Shown piece after piece: positions 10,070 to 18,757 of a stretch of 64,000 bases of DNA (the stretch's first letter is position 1; every line of letters begins with the position of its first letter). A model generated the notes under the pieces. That model had not been told where the DNA came from. It did not search any database and was given only the letters and a program-made list of their open reading frames with translations. The stretch comes from Bacteroidetes bacterium GWF2_41_31 (GTDB lineage Bacteria > Bacteroidota > Bacteroidia > Bacteroidales > F082): contig MEOL01000032.1 of the NCBI GenBank assembly GCA_001769215.1, positions 124,001-188,000 on the forward strand, read 5' to 3'. Both the position numbers and the translations under genes were made by a program.

Positions 10070-10681
10070 ATGCTAAATACTCAGCTTTCAGATTGTGGTA
10101 TCATTATTCTCGCAGCGGGTAAATCGGGGCGCATGGGCAGACCGAAATTTCTGCTGGAGCATGTTTCCGGGGAAACCTTCCTGCACAGGCTGATAACCGT
10201 ATACCAGCGGGCTGGAATTAATGAAATGGTGGTGGTGGTAAACAGCATTGATTTTGAAAATCAGCTTGAATATTTTTCAACCCTTCCTGAACGGGTGAAA
10301 ATCATCCAAAACCCAACTCCTGAAAAAGGCAGGTTGCTTTCCATTCAACTGGGAGCGGGAGCCCTTTCAGGGAATATACCGTGTTTTATCCATAACATTG
10401 ACAATCCTTTTGTGGAAATCACCTTATTGGAACAATTGCGTCGCAGCCTTGAGGAATCCGGTTATGTAAAGCCCGTTTTCGCTGGAAAAGGCGGGCATCC
10501 CATTTTAATATCCGATAGTATAGTGGCCGCTTTACGCAATGTAACCAATGAATTTCAGGATTTTAAACAGTTATTGGATTCATTTTATGGTAAGCGGCTG
10601 GAGGTGGAATTTGAGGAGGTGTTGCTGAATGTTAATACCAGGGAGGAGTATAGGTTGTTTCTAAAAAAACCATTTATTTAA
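10070..10681 (+). CDS. MocA/YgfJ-type molybdopterin nucleotidyltransferase
   Basis: Nucleotidyltransferase of 203 aa of the MobA/MocA class. The nucleotide-binding signature LAAGKSGRMGRPK is at residues 14-26, an internal Asp-containing loop reads NIDNPFV, and GGHPILIS follows. MocA adds CMP to molybdopterin for xanthine-dehydrogenase-family enzymes. The YgfJ relatives accompany selenium-dependent Mo hydroxylases, so this protein most likely matures the cofactor of the hydroxylase encoded at 1421-3967. It is divergent from the operon across a 75-bp gap, which fits shared regulation. The choice between CMP and another nucleotide cannot be made from sequence alone. Confidence 0.82.
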   Translation: MLNTQLSDCGIIILAAGKSGRMGRPKFLLEHVSGETFLHRLITVYQRAGINEMVVVVNSIDFENQLEYFSTLPERVKIIQNPTPEKGRLLSIQLGAGALSGNIPCFIHNIDNPFVEITLLEQLRRSLEESGYVKPVFAGKGGHPILISDSIVAALRNVTNEFQDFKQLLDSFYGKRLEVEFEEVLLNVNTREEYRLFLKKPFI

Positions 10682-10988
10682 ATCATCAAATTGTATTTAA
10701 TCCTTAAAGACGAGAAGTATACCTTTATTGTTTAAAATAGGAAACAAGCAAGTTCCACTAAAATTTCATTGAAGTTTGACAGGAATAGGTGGGATTTGCA
10801 ATTTTAACCTCCGCATTTACGACCGGAAACAGGTGTTTAAAAAAGGGAAGTGGGTGAAGAAGTAACTGCAGACGATCCCTTTTCCAAAGTTTGAAACTTT
10901 GGGAAAGTTTGTGTCGGTTGACTTATAATTAAAAACTATTTCGGATATTTGTCACCGAAATATAGTTTTTAACCATAATTCATAAATC
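10682..10988. other. Noncoding gap with an inverted repeat and a short open stretch
   Basis: The 307-bp gap between the mocA-like gene and the small Cys/His protein gene holds no credible gene. A 30-codon open stretch (10773-10865) has no start codon with a ribosome site and resembles nothing recognised. An imperfect inverted repeat lies at 10931-10970. Confidence 0.5.
10931..10970. repeat. Imperfect inverted repeat upstream of small Cys/His protein
   Basis: Arms AAAAACTATTTCGG (10931-10944) and CCGAAATATAGTTTTT (10955-10970) pair except for a 2-nt bulge, with a 10-nt loop. It ends 18 bp before the ATG at 10989, so it may be an operator or a 5' leader stem-loop. It could also act as a terminator, since the right arm ends in a T run. 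Confidence 0.5.
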
Positions 10989-11174
10989 ATGGAAAAAAAT
11001 CCCAATAAAGTATGCGTATTCTGCAAACGCGACGAACAGGAAGTGCCTTTGATAGCACTTGATTTTAAAGGAAATAACTATTGGATTTGTCCTCAGCACA
11101 TTCCGGTGCTTATCCACAACCCCGATCAGCTGGAGGGATTACTGCCGGGAGCTGAGAACCTCCAGGCTGGCTGA
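10989..11174 (+). CDS. Small Cys/His (zinc-ribbon-like) protein
   Basis: A 61-aa acidic-to-neutral protein with CVFC near residues 9-12 and CPQH near 34-37, spaced like a compact CxxC...CxxH zinc-binding knuckle. There is no signal peptide or membrane segment. The size and coding potential look real: it has its own leader with a stem-loop and is followed closely by a good terminator, so it appears to be monocistronic. The pattern recalls the N-terminal zinc finger of ClpX, but there is no ATPase part. Function unknown; binding to nucleic acid or protein through zinc is inference. Confidence 0.7.
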   Translation: MEKNPNKVCVFCKRDEQEVPLIALDFKGNNYWICPQHIPVLIHNPDQLEGLLPGAENLQAG

Positions 11175-11200
11175 TCAGCTTTTTATCCCGGGTATAACCG

Positions 11201-11231
11201 GCCCTTTCCGCTGTTGCGGTGAGGGCTTTTT
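11201..11231 (+). terminator. Rho-independent-type terminator after small Cys/His protein
   Basis: Stem GCCCT (11201-11205) pairs with AGGGC (11222-11226), with an inner CCGC/GCGG pairing, followed by TTTTT. It lies 27 bp after the stop codon. Confidence 0.75.
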
Positions 11232-11280
11232 ATTGAAAATCAGTTAGGGCAGAATCATTGGGTTGTTATCAGGTTTTTTC

Positions 11281-11288
11281 TACTTTTG
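11281..11288 (+). promoter_or_regulatory. -7 promoter element (TACTTTTG) of GGGP synthase
   Basis: A perfect TAnnTTTG, 15 nt before the ATG at 11304. Its position overlaps an upstream TTG codon in frame and so decides the start: the TTG at 11286 cannot be in the transcript. Confidence 0.65.
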
Positions 11289-11303
11289 TTGAAAAGCAAT
11301 TTC

Positions 11304-12047
11304 ATGAAATCCATCGATCTTTTTCACAGACCCAAAAAACAACTGGCAGTCCTCATCGACCCGGACAAACTATCACCCGATCAACTGATTGAAACGGCCA
11401 GGCTATCGCAACAGGCAGGTATTGATTTTTTGTTCGTAGGCGGCAGTCTGATGACAAGCGATATGTTGTTTCATTGTATACGCATCTTAAAGGAAAACAG
11501 CACCATTCCTGTTATTCTATTTCCCGGAAACAGTTACCAAATCACACGCAATGCCGATGCCATGTTATTCCTGTCGCTTATTTCGGGACGCAACCCTGAT
11601 ATGCTGATCGGGATGCACGTTCTTTCGGCACCCTATATCAAACTGGCCGGTCTGGAGACCATCTCCACCGGCTATATGCTCATCGACAGCGGAAAACCTA
11701 CTTCTGTTACCTATATGAGCAATTCATTTCCAATCCCTAGCGATAAAAATGACATCGCGGCATGCACCGCCATGGCTGGCGAAATGTTGGGGATGCAGAC
11801 CATTTTTATGGACGCTGGAAGTGGGGCGCTCAGAACCGTTCCGGAAGAAATGATTGCATTTGTGAAGGGATCGATTGGCGTTCCCCTGATTATAGGAGGG
11901 GGGATTAAATCGCCCGAAAAGGCAATGAGTATATTAGCCGCCGGTGCGGATATCATCGTTGTAGGCAACCGTTTTGAGGAAGACCCCCAACTGATTCTAG
12001 AGTTTGCAGCAGTGGTAGCCTCGTTCAACTCCGTAGTTAATCATTAA
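11304..12047 (+). CDS. Geranylgeranylglyceryl phosphate synthase family protein
   Basis: TIM-barrel prenyltransferase (247 aa) of the GGGPS/PcrB family, which joins a polyprenyl diphosphate to sn-glycerol-1-phosphate. Recognised by LIDPDK near the N-terminus, FVGGS, FPGN, the FMDAGSGA loop and the phosphate-binding PLIIGGGI. Bacteroidota commonly carry such group II enzymes; their physiological product is less clear than in archaea. The start is placed at ATG 11304 because a TAnnTTTG promoter covers the upstream TTG. The gene is 21 bp upstream of the peptidase gene and may be co-transcribed with it. Confidence 0.87.
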   Translation: MKSIDLFHRPKKQLAVLIDPDKLSPDQLIETARLSQQAGIDFLFVGGSLMTSDMLFHCIRILKENSTIPVILFPGNSYQITRNADAMLFLSLISGRNPDMLIGMHVLSAPYIKLAGLETISTGYMLIDSGKPTSVTYMSNSFPIPSDKNDIAACTAMAGEMLGMQTIFMDAGSGALRTVPEEMIAFVKGSIGVPLIIGGGIKSPEKAMSILAAGADIIVVGNRFEEDPQLILEFAAVVASFNSVVNH

Positions 12048-12068
12048 ACCAACTTTCATTACCAACAC

Positions 12069-14204
12069 ATGAAAAAAGCACTTGTTTCTTTATTCCTTTT
12101 CGGATTGTTTATTTCCGGATCCATCCTTGCCCAGGATAAACTACTCACTGCCGATGATGCTATTTATCAGAATCGCGCCCTCTTTCCGGGAAAGATTTCT
12201 CAATTGCAATGGATCGGGCAAACGGACTCTTATGCTTTTGCCAAAGAAGAGTCCTTTTATCAGGTAAAAGCAAAGAAAAGCACTGAGAGGCTTTTATTTG
12301 ACCTTGATATGCTCAACAAGGGCATGCAGGATTTGGGATTGGACTCGCTGAAACGCCTGCCAAACCTGGATTGCTATGGCGATGAAAACTGCCGGTTTTC
12401 AGTTAAGAACCAATATTTTGATTACCAAACCAGCACACAGAAACTAGCTAAAATCAATGAACTGCCTGACGAGGCGGAAAATGCAGATTTTGAAAAGGAT
12501 TCGCGTTTTATAGCCTATACAATTAAAAATAATGTGTTTATTGCCACTGACGGCCAGTCAATACAAATTACCCATGATACGAATCCGGGAATTGTAAATG
12601 GACAAACCGTGCACAGAAATGAATTTGGCATCGGGAAAGGACTCTTCTGGTCACCTGAATCCAAAAAGCTGGCGTTCTACCGCAAGGATGAAACCATGGT
12701 AACCGATTATCCTTTGGTGGATATTACCGCAAGGATTGCGGAGGTAGAAAATACCAAATACCCCATGGCCGGAATGACCAGTGAGCAGGTAACACTCGGG
12801 GTTTATAACCTGGAAACAGGTAAAACAGTGTTTATGAAAACAGGAGAACCAAACGATCAGTATCTTACAGCTGTGACCTGGGGACCAGAAAGTAAGCTGA
12901 TTTACATTGCCCTTTTAAACCGCGATCAAAATCACCTGAAACTCAATTGTTACGATTCGGAAACCGGCGAATTTGTTAAGACGCTTTTTGAGGAAACCGA
13001 TCCGCATTATGTGGAGCCTGAAAATCCTCTTTATTTCCTGCCCGGTCAAAAAGATCAATTCGTGTGGGTTAGCGAACGTGATGGCTTCAATCATTTGTAT
13101 TTGTACGACACCAATGGCGAAATGATTCGTCAGTTAACTTCCGGGCCCTGGGTGGTAACAGGAGTTCTGGGTTTCAGGGGCGATCAGCTGTGGTTTACCG
13201 GAACCAAAGAAAACCCGCTGGAAGACAATGTGTACCTGGTAGAAATAGAAACAGGAACAATATTACGAGTTTCCCCTGATCGCGGAACCCATAGTGCCAT
13301 GGTAAGCAATATAGGGGAATATGTGTTGGATATTTATAGCAATACCGATGTTACACGAGAAACTAAGTTGCTCAACAACGAGGGCATAACAATCCGGGTT
13401 TTGCTCAAGGACAGTAACACGTTGTCGAAATATAAACTGGGCGAAATGTCTATCTTTACTTTGGATGCCGGTGATGGAACCCCCTTGTATTGCCGAATGA
13501 TAAAACCCATCGATTTCGACAGCACTAAAAGCTATCCGGTAATCGTGTATGTTTATGGCGGTCCTCATGTCCAACTGATTACAGATTCGTGGCTGGGAGG
13601 GGCAGGATTGTTTCTCAATTATTTAGCCGAACAGGGATATATCATCTGGACGCTGGATAACCGGGGTTCGGCCAACCGTGGTCGCGATTTTGAACAAATT
13701 ATTCACAGGCAGGTGGGTCAGGTAGAAGTAAAAGATCAGATGGTGGGCGTAAATTACTTAAAATCATTGGCTTATGTTGACACCACACGTATGGGCGTTG
13801 ACGGTTGGAGTTATGGCGGCTTTATGACCATTTCGTTGATGCTCGACAATCCCGGCGTGTTTAAAGCTGGCGTTGCAGGAGGTCCGGTAATCGACTGGAA
13901 ATACTATGAAGTAATGTATGGGGAACGGTATATGGACACACCACAAGAGAATCAGGAAGGTTACGAAAAGTCGGGTCTGTTGAACAAAGTGGATCAGTTG
14001 CAAGGGAAGTTATTGATTATTCATGGAACAGAAGATCCTACCGTGGTCTGGCAGCAAAGTCTGGCCTTTTTGCAAGCTGCCATCGAAAAACGCAAGGAAA
14101 TCGATTACTTTGTTTATCCCGGTCATGAACACAACATGAGTGGTAACGACAGAGCCCACTTGTATGAAAAAATAAGCAGGTACTTTAATGATTTTCTTAA
14201 ATAA
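12069..14204 (+). CDS. Secreted S9 family (DPP-IV-like) dipeptidyl peptidase
   Basis: Serine peptidase of 711 aa with an N-terminal signal peptide (residues 1-21, cleavage near ILAQ), an eight-bladed-propeller-type DPP-IV N-domain, and a C-terminal alpha/beta hydrolase domain. The catalytic residues are visible: nucleophile Ser in GWSYGG near 582, Asp in GTEDP near 654 and His in GHEHNM near 687. The length is usual for bacterial DPP-IV (about 710-740 aa). It would act in the periplasm or on the cell surface to remove dipeptides, often after Pro or Ala, supporting peptide feeding. There is no T9SS sorting domain at the C-terminus. Confidence 0.92.
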   Translation: MKKALVSLFLFGLFISGSILAQDKLLTADDAIYQNRALFPGKISQLQWIGQTDSYAFAKEESFYQVKAKKSTERLLFDLDMLNKGMQDLGLDSLKRLPNLDCYGDENCRFSVKNQYFDYQTSTQKLAKINELPDEAENADFEKDSRFIAYTIKNNVFIATDGQSIQITHDTNPGIVNGQTVHRNEFGIGKGLFWSPESKKLAFYRKDETMVTDYPLVDITARIAEVENTKYPMAGMTSEQVTLGVYNLETGKTVFMKTGEPNDQYLTAVTWGPESKLIYIALLNRDQNHLKLNCYDSETGEFVKTLFEETDPHYVEPENPLYFLPGQKDQFVWVSERDGFNHLYLYDTNGEMIRQLTSGPWVVTGVLGFRGDQLWFTGTKENPLEDNVYLVEIETGTILRVSPDRGTHSAMVSNIGEYVLDIYSNTDVTRETKLLNNEGITIRVLLKDSNTLSKYKLGEMSIFTLDAGDGTPLYCRMIKPIDFDSTKSYPVIVYVYGGPHVQLITDSWLGGAGLFLNYLAEQGYIIWTLDNRGSANRGRDFEQIIHRQVGQVEVKDQMVGVNYLKSLAYVDTTRMGVDGWSYGGFMTISLMLDNPGVFKAGVAGGPVIDWKYYEVMYGERYMDTPQENQEGYEKSGLLNKVDQLQGKLLIIHGTEDPTVVWQQSLAFLQAAIEKRKEIDYFVYPGHEHNMSGNDRAHLYEKISRYFNDFLK

Positions 14205-14415
14205 AAAGAAAAGCAAAAACTTCCTTTTTTTTTCCAAAAGGCTGTTTTCAAGGGGAAGAACTTTTTTAGATTAAGTTAAATGTTAATGAGGGACTATTCA
14301 AGCCTTTTATCGAGAACCCTTGCTTCAAAAATTGGGGAAAATACTTAAACGAACAACCTGCGTTGGTTTCGTAAAATGTTAGTATTTTTAGAGACTTAAT
14401 TTCATAAAAACCAAT

Positions 14416-15918
14416 ATGTGGAAAAAAGTCCTGATCAGTATTCTATTTAGCGCTTCCTTATTATCATTACAAGCCCAGGTATTCAAGCTTGTAAAAACTG
14501 ACATGAAAGGAGTTATGGAGCCCGTGGCAACCTGGATTTCGGCTGGTGATGAATTATTCCCCGAAGCTTTTCTTTCAGGGGAGTATTATCTGAAAGATCA
14601 GCAAATGTTGATTTCGCAATGGACGAAACCACAAAATAAAACCAAACTTGTTCAGCTGACAAGCCCTTTTCCCGCGTTATACCGGGGTGCCGTGGCTGCC
14701 GCTGATTATGACAAGGATGGTGACGAGGATGTTATTTTAACAGGGATTACCAAGGAGAATTCACTCTTTATCCGGCTTTTTCGACAGGAAGACGACCATC
14801 GTTTTACACCCATCAATGAACTGTTTACTCCTGTTACGGATGGCTCTGTTGAATGGGGAGATTATGATCATGACGGGGACTTGGACCTGCTCATTGCGGG
14901 AAAAGAATCCAGCAACCAACTTTCAACCCGGATCTATCGAAACGACCAGGGTATTTTTACCGATATCAACCTCGATCTTCCCGGAATATATCATGGAAAT
15001 GCTACCTGGGGCGATTTGGACAAGGATGGCGACCTGGATATTTTAATTACGGGAAGTACTGGTAACAAACCGATTACAGCTGTCTACAGAAATGATAAAG
15101 GGAAATACATTCGGCTGGCTGTGCAATTGATTGCCCTTAAAAATAGCGCGGCGGTATGGGGTGATTTAGATAACGACAACGACCTGGACATTTTATTGAG
15201 TGGTGAAGACGGAAAAGGAATGCCTGTTTGCGTTGCATACCGCAACGAAGCCAGCACGTATTTTAAGCAAATGCCGGTAGCCATGCGCCCATTAATGAGT
15301 TGTACCATCGATTTGGGGGACTTTGATCGCGATGGTGACCTGGATGTGGTGATGACAGGTGAATCACTAGAACGGTCTTATACTCTGGTTTATCAAAACA
15401 ATCAAGGCTTCAATTTTCAGCAGGTGATCAGCTCCATTCCGGGAGTAAGTGCCGGAACCGCGCTTTGGGGGGACTTTGATCTGGATGGCGACCTGGATTT
15501 GTTGGTGGCAGGGCTGACCATTTGTTATGACTTCGTGGGACAGATCTATCGAAACAATCTTAATCCAACCATTGTGGATGAAAACGAAGATCTTTTTATT
15601 GAAGCACCCATCCCGCAAACCAACAATGGTCCTTTTTATTATTATGTGTTTTCGTCCTGCTATTGTGACCCATCGGGAGGTGATAACATTGCCTACCATT
15701 TGTATGTTAGCAATGTCCATTTGCTGGGCGAAAAATATGAACTGAACTATAAATTTAATGACCTACTATTAAAAGAAGTGCCCAATTGGGGGGAGGCCGA
15801 CAGGGGTTTTCGTACTTCAAATGGACATGTGACCAAAAAAGAAGCCGAAGCGGCACGCAAGCAGTTAATTGAATCCTATAAAGACACTCATTTTGAAGTG
15901 CATTATTTGAATTGGTAG
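14416..15918 (+). CDS. Secreted FG-GAP/VCBS-repeat protein
   Basis: Secreted protein of 500 aa: signal peptide (about 1-21, ending SLQAQ), then six or seven calcium-binding FG-GAP/VCBS-type repeats with cores such as GDYDHDGDLD and GDLDKDGDLD, about 45-60 residues apart (roughly residues 90-390). A C-terminal part of about 110 residues (with YVFSSCYCDPSGG) follows and is not a recognisable T9SS sorting domain. The repeats predict a beta-propeller. A possible -7 box TATTTTTA lies at 14383-14390. Binding or adhesion is probable, but the ligand is unknown. Confidence 0.82.
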   Translation: MWKKVLISILFSASLLSLQAQVFKLVKTDMKGVMEPVATWISAGDELFPEAFLSGEYYLKDQQMLISQWTKPQNKTKLVQLTSPFPALYRGAVAAADYDKDGDEDVILTGITKENSLFIRLFRQEDDHRFTPINELFTPVTDGSVEWGDYDHDGDLDLLIAGKESSNQLSTRIYRNDQGIFTDINLDLPGIYHGNATWGDLDKDGDLDILITGSTGNKPITAVYRNDKGKYIRLAVQLIALKNSAAVWGDLDNDNDLDILLSGEDGKGMPVCVAYRNEASTYFKQMPVAMRPLMSCTIDLGDFDRDGDLDVVMTGESLERSYTLVYQNNQGFNFQQVISSIPGVSAGTALWGDFDLDGDLDLLVAGLTICYDFVGQIYRNNLNPTIVDENEDLFIEAPIPQTNNGPFYYYVFSSCYCDPSGGDNIAYHLYVSNVHLLGEKYELNYKFNDLLLKEVPNWGEADRGFRTSNGHVTKKEAEAARKQLIESYKDTHFEVHYLNW

Positions 15919-16036
15919 GTTATGTTGAGCGATCTTTCAGATTAACCATGGCAACCATTGAGCGTGGCTTCAATAAAGTTAGTCAGGATCATTTAACAGA
16001 TTCCCAAGGAGTTTACCATTTAATACCTTATGCTCA

Positions 16037-16324
16037 TTATTTTTTTTTGTCGAAATACCAACGGGTGACGGCTCCCAATGCCTGACCCAGAAAAAACGAC
16101 GTGACTAAAAACGGATAGGTGATGAATTCAAACCCCAACTCAAAAAGAAATCGAATGAATATGACAAGTGGAACAGGCAAATGAATATACAGGAACCATC
16201 TGAAGGAAAACTTTTTTTGTCCGGCACGCAGGTAGCCAAAAGGAATATTAACTATAAACGAGGCCAGAGTGGCCAATAATAGCGAGTTGGTAATATTCGA
16301 GTTCATGATGTTATACAGATTCAT
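16037..16324 (-). CDS. Small conserved membrane protein
   Basis: A 95-aa protein with about three membrane segments and the motif NIPFGYLRAG...FSFRWFLYIHLPVP, which I recall from a family of small uncharacterised membrane proteins of anaerobes. It ends in a basic tail. The start could be the first Met or the Met seven residues later. It lies 22 bp downstream of the arylsulfotransferase-like gene on the same strand, so it may be co-transcribed. Function unknown. Confidence 0.65.
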   Translation of the reverse strand: MNLYNIMNSNITNSLLLATLASFIVNIPFGYLRAGQKKFSFRWFLYIHLPVPLVIFIRFLFELGFEFITYPFLVTSFFLGQALGAVTRWYFDKKK

Positions 16325-16346
16325 CGCAAGAGCGTATCCGGTATAA

Positions 16347-18530
16347 TCACCTTTTTATCAACTTCTTCACTATTTGCTGATCGTGGTTCTGAAGTTTAAT
16401 TTTGATAAAATAGATGCCATTTGCCAGTTCCCCCAAATCGAGATTAAATTCAAGACCAGATGAAACAGGCTGTTGCTGAACCACTTCCCCAAAAATGTTG
16501 CTCACGGTAATTTGCTCTATGATCCCCTCTTTCGAATGTATCTCAACCATGCCGGAGGTTGGATTGGGGAATACCCCGACAGACCTCTTTTCAAATGCAT
16601 CAATGGAGGAAGGATCGATGGTAGTTCCTTTTAACACGACCTGCCGGGCTATTCGGCGACTCAGAGAGTCGTCGCCAAAATAAGAATCGTAATTAAAGGT
16701 GATTACATCTTCAAAATCCTGTTGTCCAAGTCCTTCAGGGTAGAAGTTGACAATAAAATTCTTTGTTTCCTGTGAGGCAAGTGTTTGGGGCAACTGGGTT
16801 GCCAGTGTAAAGGCCGGAGAATGATTTGATGCGCTGTTGATGGTAATTTCATGATCGGCTTGGTTGGTAATGGTTACAATAACCGGCCACGGAATATAAT
16901 CATGGTAATAACCATAATCGATGGTGTCGAAATTGGTTGAAAATAATCCTGTCTCCCAGGTTTGGCGAAAGGCCTGGAAATTCCAAATAAAATCAGGGTA
17001 ATTCAATTCCCATTGTATTTCGTTATTTGAATTTACTTCGGTAAAAGCAATGGGCCAGTTGAGGCCCCAACAGATGAGCGAATTATCGTTGGGTAACCTG
17101 TGGTTGCTTCCTGTGGCACTTGCATAAATCAAGGGGTCATGCGAATAATCCCAAACCAAAGTGGCCGTAAGGTTGCTTTCATCCAACTCGTATTCAACTC
17201 CCCGGCTAAAGGGCGGTGTATGATAAACTCCATTGTCATAAACCGTGAAATTTCCATTTTCAATTTGACGGGCATCATGTTGATGCGAAAAACCGGTGGT
17301 GTCGTTTGTAAAACTAAACATGTTGTTTTGTGCATGCAGTCCAAACCGCCACAGGACATCTCCTGTATTTCTATCTATTTTGGTTACTTCATCCATGCCA
17401 CGACAACTAATAAGTATTTGGTTGTCAAGTGTTAAACAAATAGAATTCCCGTGTACATAATCGATACTTGCCGCCGTGAAGTCAACGTGATTGCCATCGA
17501 GAATATTAAAATGATCCCAGCTTCTCCATTGAAACAATACATTATGATTGGCATCGAGCTCCTGAATAATAAGCCCTACAACACTGGCATTTGGGTTTCC
17601 ACCCGGAAAAACGGTGTCCATTCCAACAGGTTGTGGATCATAGGCGATAAGCAAGTGATTGCCGTTTTCCATCATATAACCTCCATGTTGATCAATGGTA
17701 TACCCATTGCCCATGTATAGGGTATCAATAAATTGGAATTGATTATTTAATACAAACCATTTGTTAACTGATGGATTGGGATTTGAAAAGGCACAAAAAA
17801 TGAGCTTGTCGTCAAATGTTTTTTGAAATAAGTTGCAGCTAGAAGTCCATTCGAGAAAGAAAACAGGCTCTCCAAATAGATCCAGAATAACATTGTATTG
17901 CTTATAAGGAGCACCCTGATTAGGTCGTGGAGTAGCAAAAGTATAACCGGGCCAGGGATTGTTTAGTGCGGTGATAGTGGGGCTCATATAATTTCCGGGC
18001 AGCACGTAGTCGCCATAAGTAATGAGTTCTGAAACGGATTTATTTTGGGTTGAAGTTACAGCGTTGTTTTTTACAAAACTAAGATCCTCTTCTTCCTGGT
18101 TGATATAGTATTGGGCAAGCAAACTGATCGTTTCGCGTGGTTTTATTTGAAATGAAAAGGTAATTTCTTCATTGATTTTTCCCGAAAGGGTAGTGATGCC
18201 CTTTTTTAAAGTCACCTGAATGGTTTCTCCAAAAGCAAATTGTTTTCCGGGTGTAAAAATAACGGTGCGCCCATCATCTGCTAAAACAACATCACAATTC
18301 ATACTACCGCTTTTGCTGCCTTTAAGTTGAAGCAAATTACCATCCAGGCTCGAAAGCAAGATTTGTTCACCCATTCTGAATGAAATGGTTTGTTCAGGGT
18401 TTATCCATTTTGATCCCGGTAATGGAGAAATGTATTGCCAACCGGTTTGACCCACGGCAAGGAAACTACCCGAGAGTAAAAACAAAACCAAAAAAAACGT
18501 TAGAATAAAATTTTTCATGTGCTTAATCAT
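16347..18530 (-). CDS. Arylsulfotransferase-like secreted protein with T9SS sorting domain
   Basis: Protein of 727 aa (723 if the second Met at 18518 is used). Signal peptide, an N-terminal Ig-like part (about 35-130), an arylsulfotransferase (ASST)-like beta-propeller (about 170-520) with HGGYMMENG, GNHVDF, VHGNSI and TGDVLWRFG, and a beta-sandwich of about 100 residues. A type A T9SS C-terminal sorting domain starts at VGVFPNPTSG and ends in a KKLIKR tail. ASST enzymes move sulfate between phenols without PAPS. The catalytic His is not assigned with certainty here. It is predicted to be exported through T9SS and attached to the surface. Confidence 0.82.
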   Translation of the reverse strand: MIKHMKNFILTFFLVLFLLSGSFLAVGQTGWQYISPLPGSKWINPEQTISFRMGEQILLSSLDGNLLQLKGSKSGSMNCDVVLADDGRTVIFTPGKQFAFGETIQVTLKKGITTLSGKINEEITFSFQIKPRETISLLAQYYINQEEEDLSFVKNNAVTSTQNKSVSELITYGDYVLPGNYMSPTITALNNPWPGYTFATPRPNQGAPYKQYNVILDLFGEPVFFLEWTSSCNLFQKTFDDKLIFCAFSNPNPSVNKWFVLNNQFQFIDTLYMGNGYTIDQHGGYMMENGNHLLIAYDPQPVGMDTVFPGGNPNASVVGLIIQELDANHNVLFQWRSWDHFNILDGNHVDFTAASIDYVHGNSICLTLDNQILISCRGMDEVTKIDRNTGDVLWRFGLHAQNNMFSFTNDTTGFSHQHDARQIENGNFTVYDNGVYHTPPFSRGVEYELDESNLTATLVWDYSHDPLIYASATGSNHRLPNDNSLICWGLNWPIAFTEVNSNNEIQWELNYPDFIWNFQAFRQTWETGLFSTNFDTIDYGYYHDYIPWPVIVTITNQADHEITINSASNHSPAFTLATQLPQTLASQETKNFIVNFYPEGLGQQDFEDVITFNYDSYFGDDSLSRRIARQVVLKGTTIDPSSIDAFEKRSVGVFPNPTSGMVEIHSKEGIIEQITVSNIFGEVVQQQPVSSGLEFNLDLGELANGIYFIKIKLQNHDQQIVKKLIKR

Positions 18531-18568
18531 TTTGTAATTTTTTTGAAATAAAAGAGACTCCTGCGAAG

Positions 18569-18600
18569 CAAAAATAGGTATTAGTTATCGATTTTCTCAA
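18569..18600 (-). promoter_or_regulatory. Promoter of the arylsulfotransferase-like gene
   Basis: On the minus strand the -7 box is TATTTTTG (complement of 18569-18576) and the -33 TTG is the complement of 18598-18600, with a 21-bp spacer. This is a full Bacteroidota-type promoter. The predicted leader is about 33 nt. Confidence 0.7.
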
Positions 18601-18712
18601 TAAAACACCTATTCAAAATCATTTTTAATAAGCTAAAAAATGTGAATTGATGAACGGGGTAAAAAAAATATTTCTGGACGGTAAGGCATTTACCTGATAA
18701 TAGTTGTATTTT

Positions 18713-18720
18713 TACGTTTG
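18713..18720 (+). promoter_or_regulatory. -7 promoter element (TACGTTTG) of TPR histidine kinase
   Basis: Perfect TAnnTTTG, 37 bp before the ATG at 18758. The -33 region shows only a CTG-type match. Confidence 0.5.
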
Positions 18721-18757
18721 GGGTTCAGGTTTTGTACCGAAAAAAGGCTGACATTCT

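Noticed and set aside
10773-10865. 30-codon open stretch with FNLRIYDRKQVF-type residues
   Set aside because: No start codon in context, and I could not link it to a known gene remnant.
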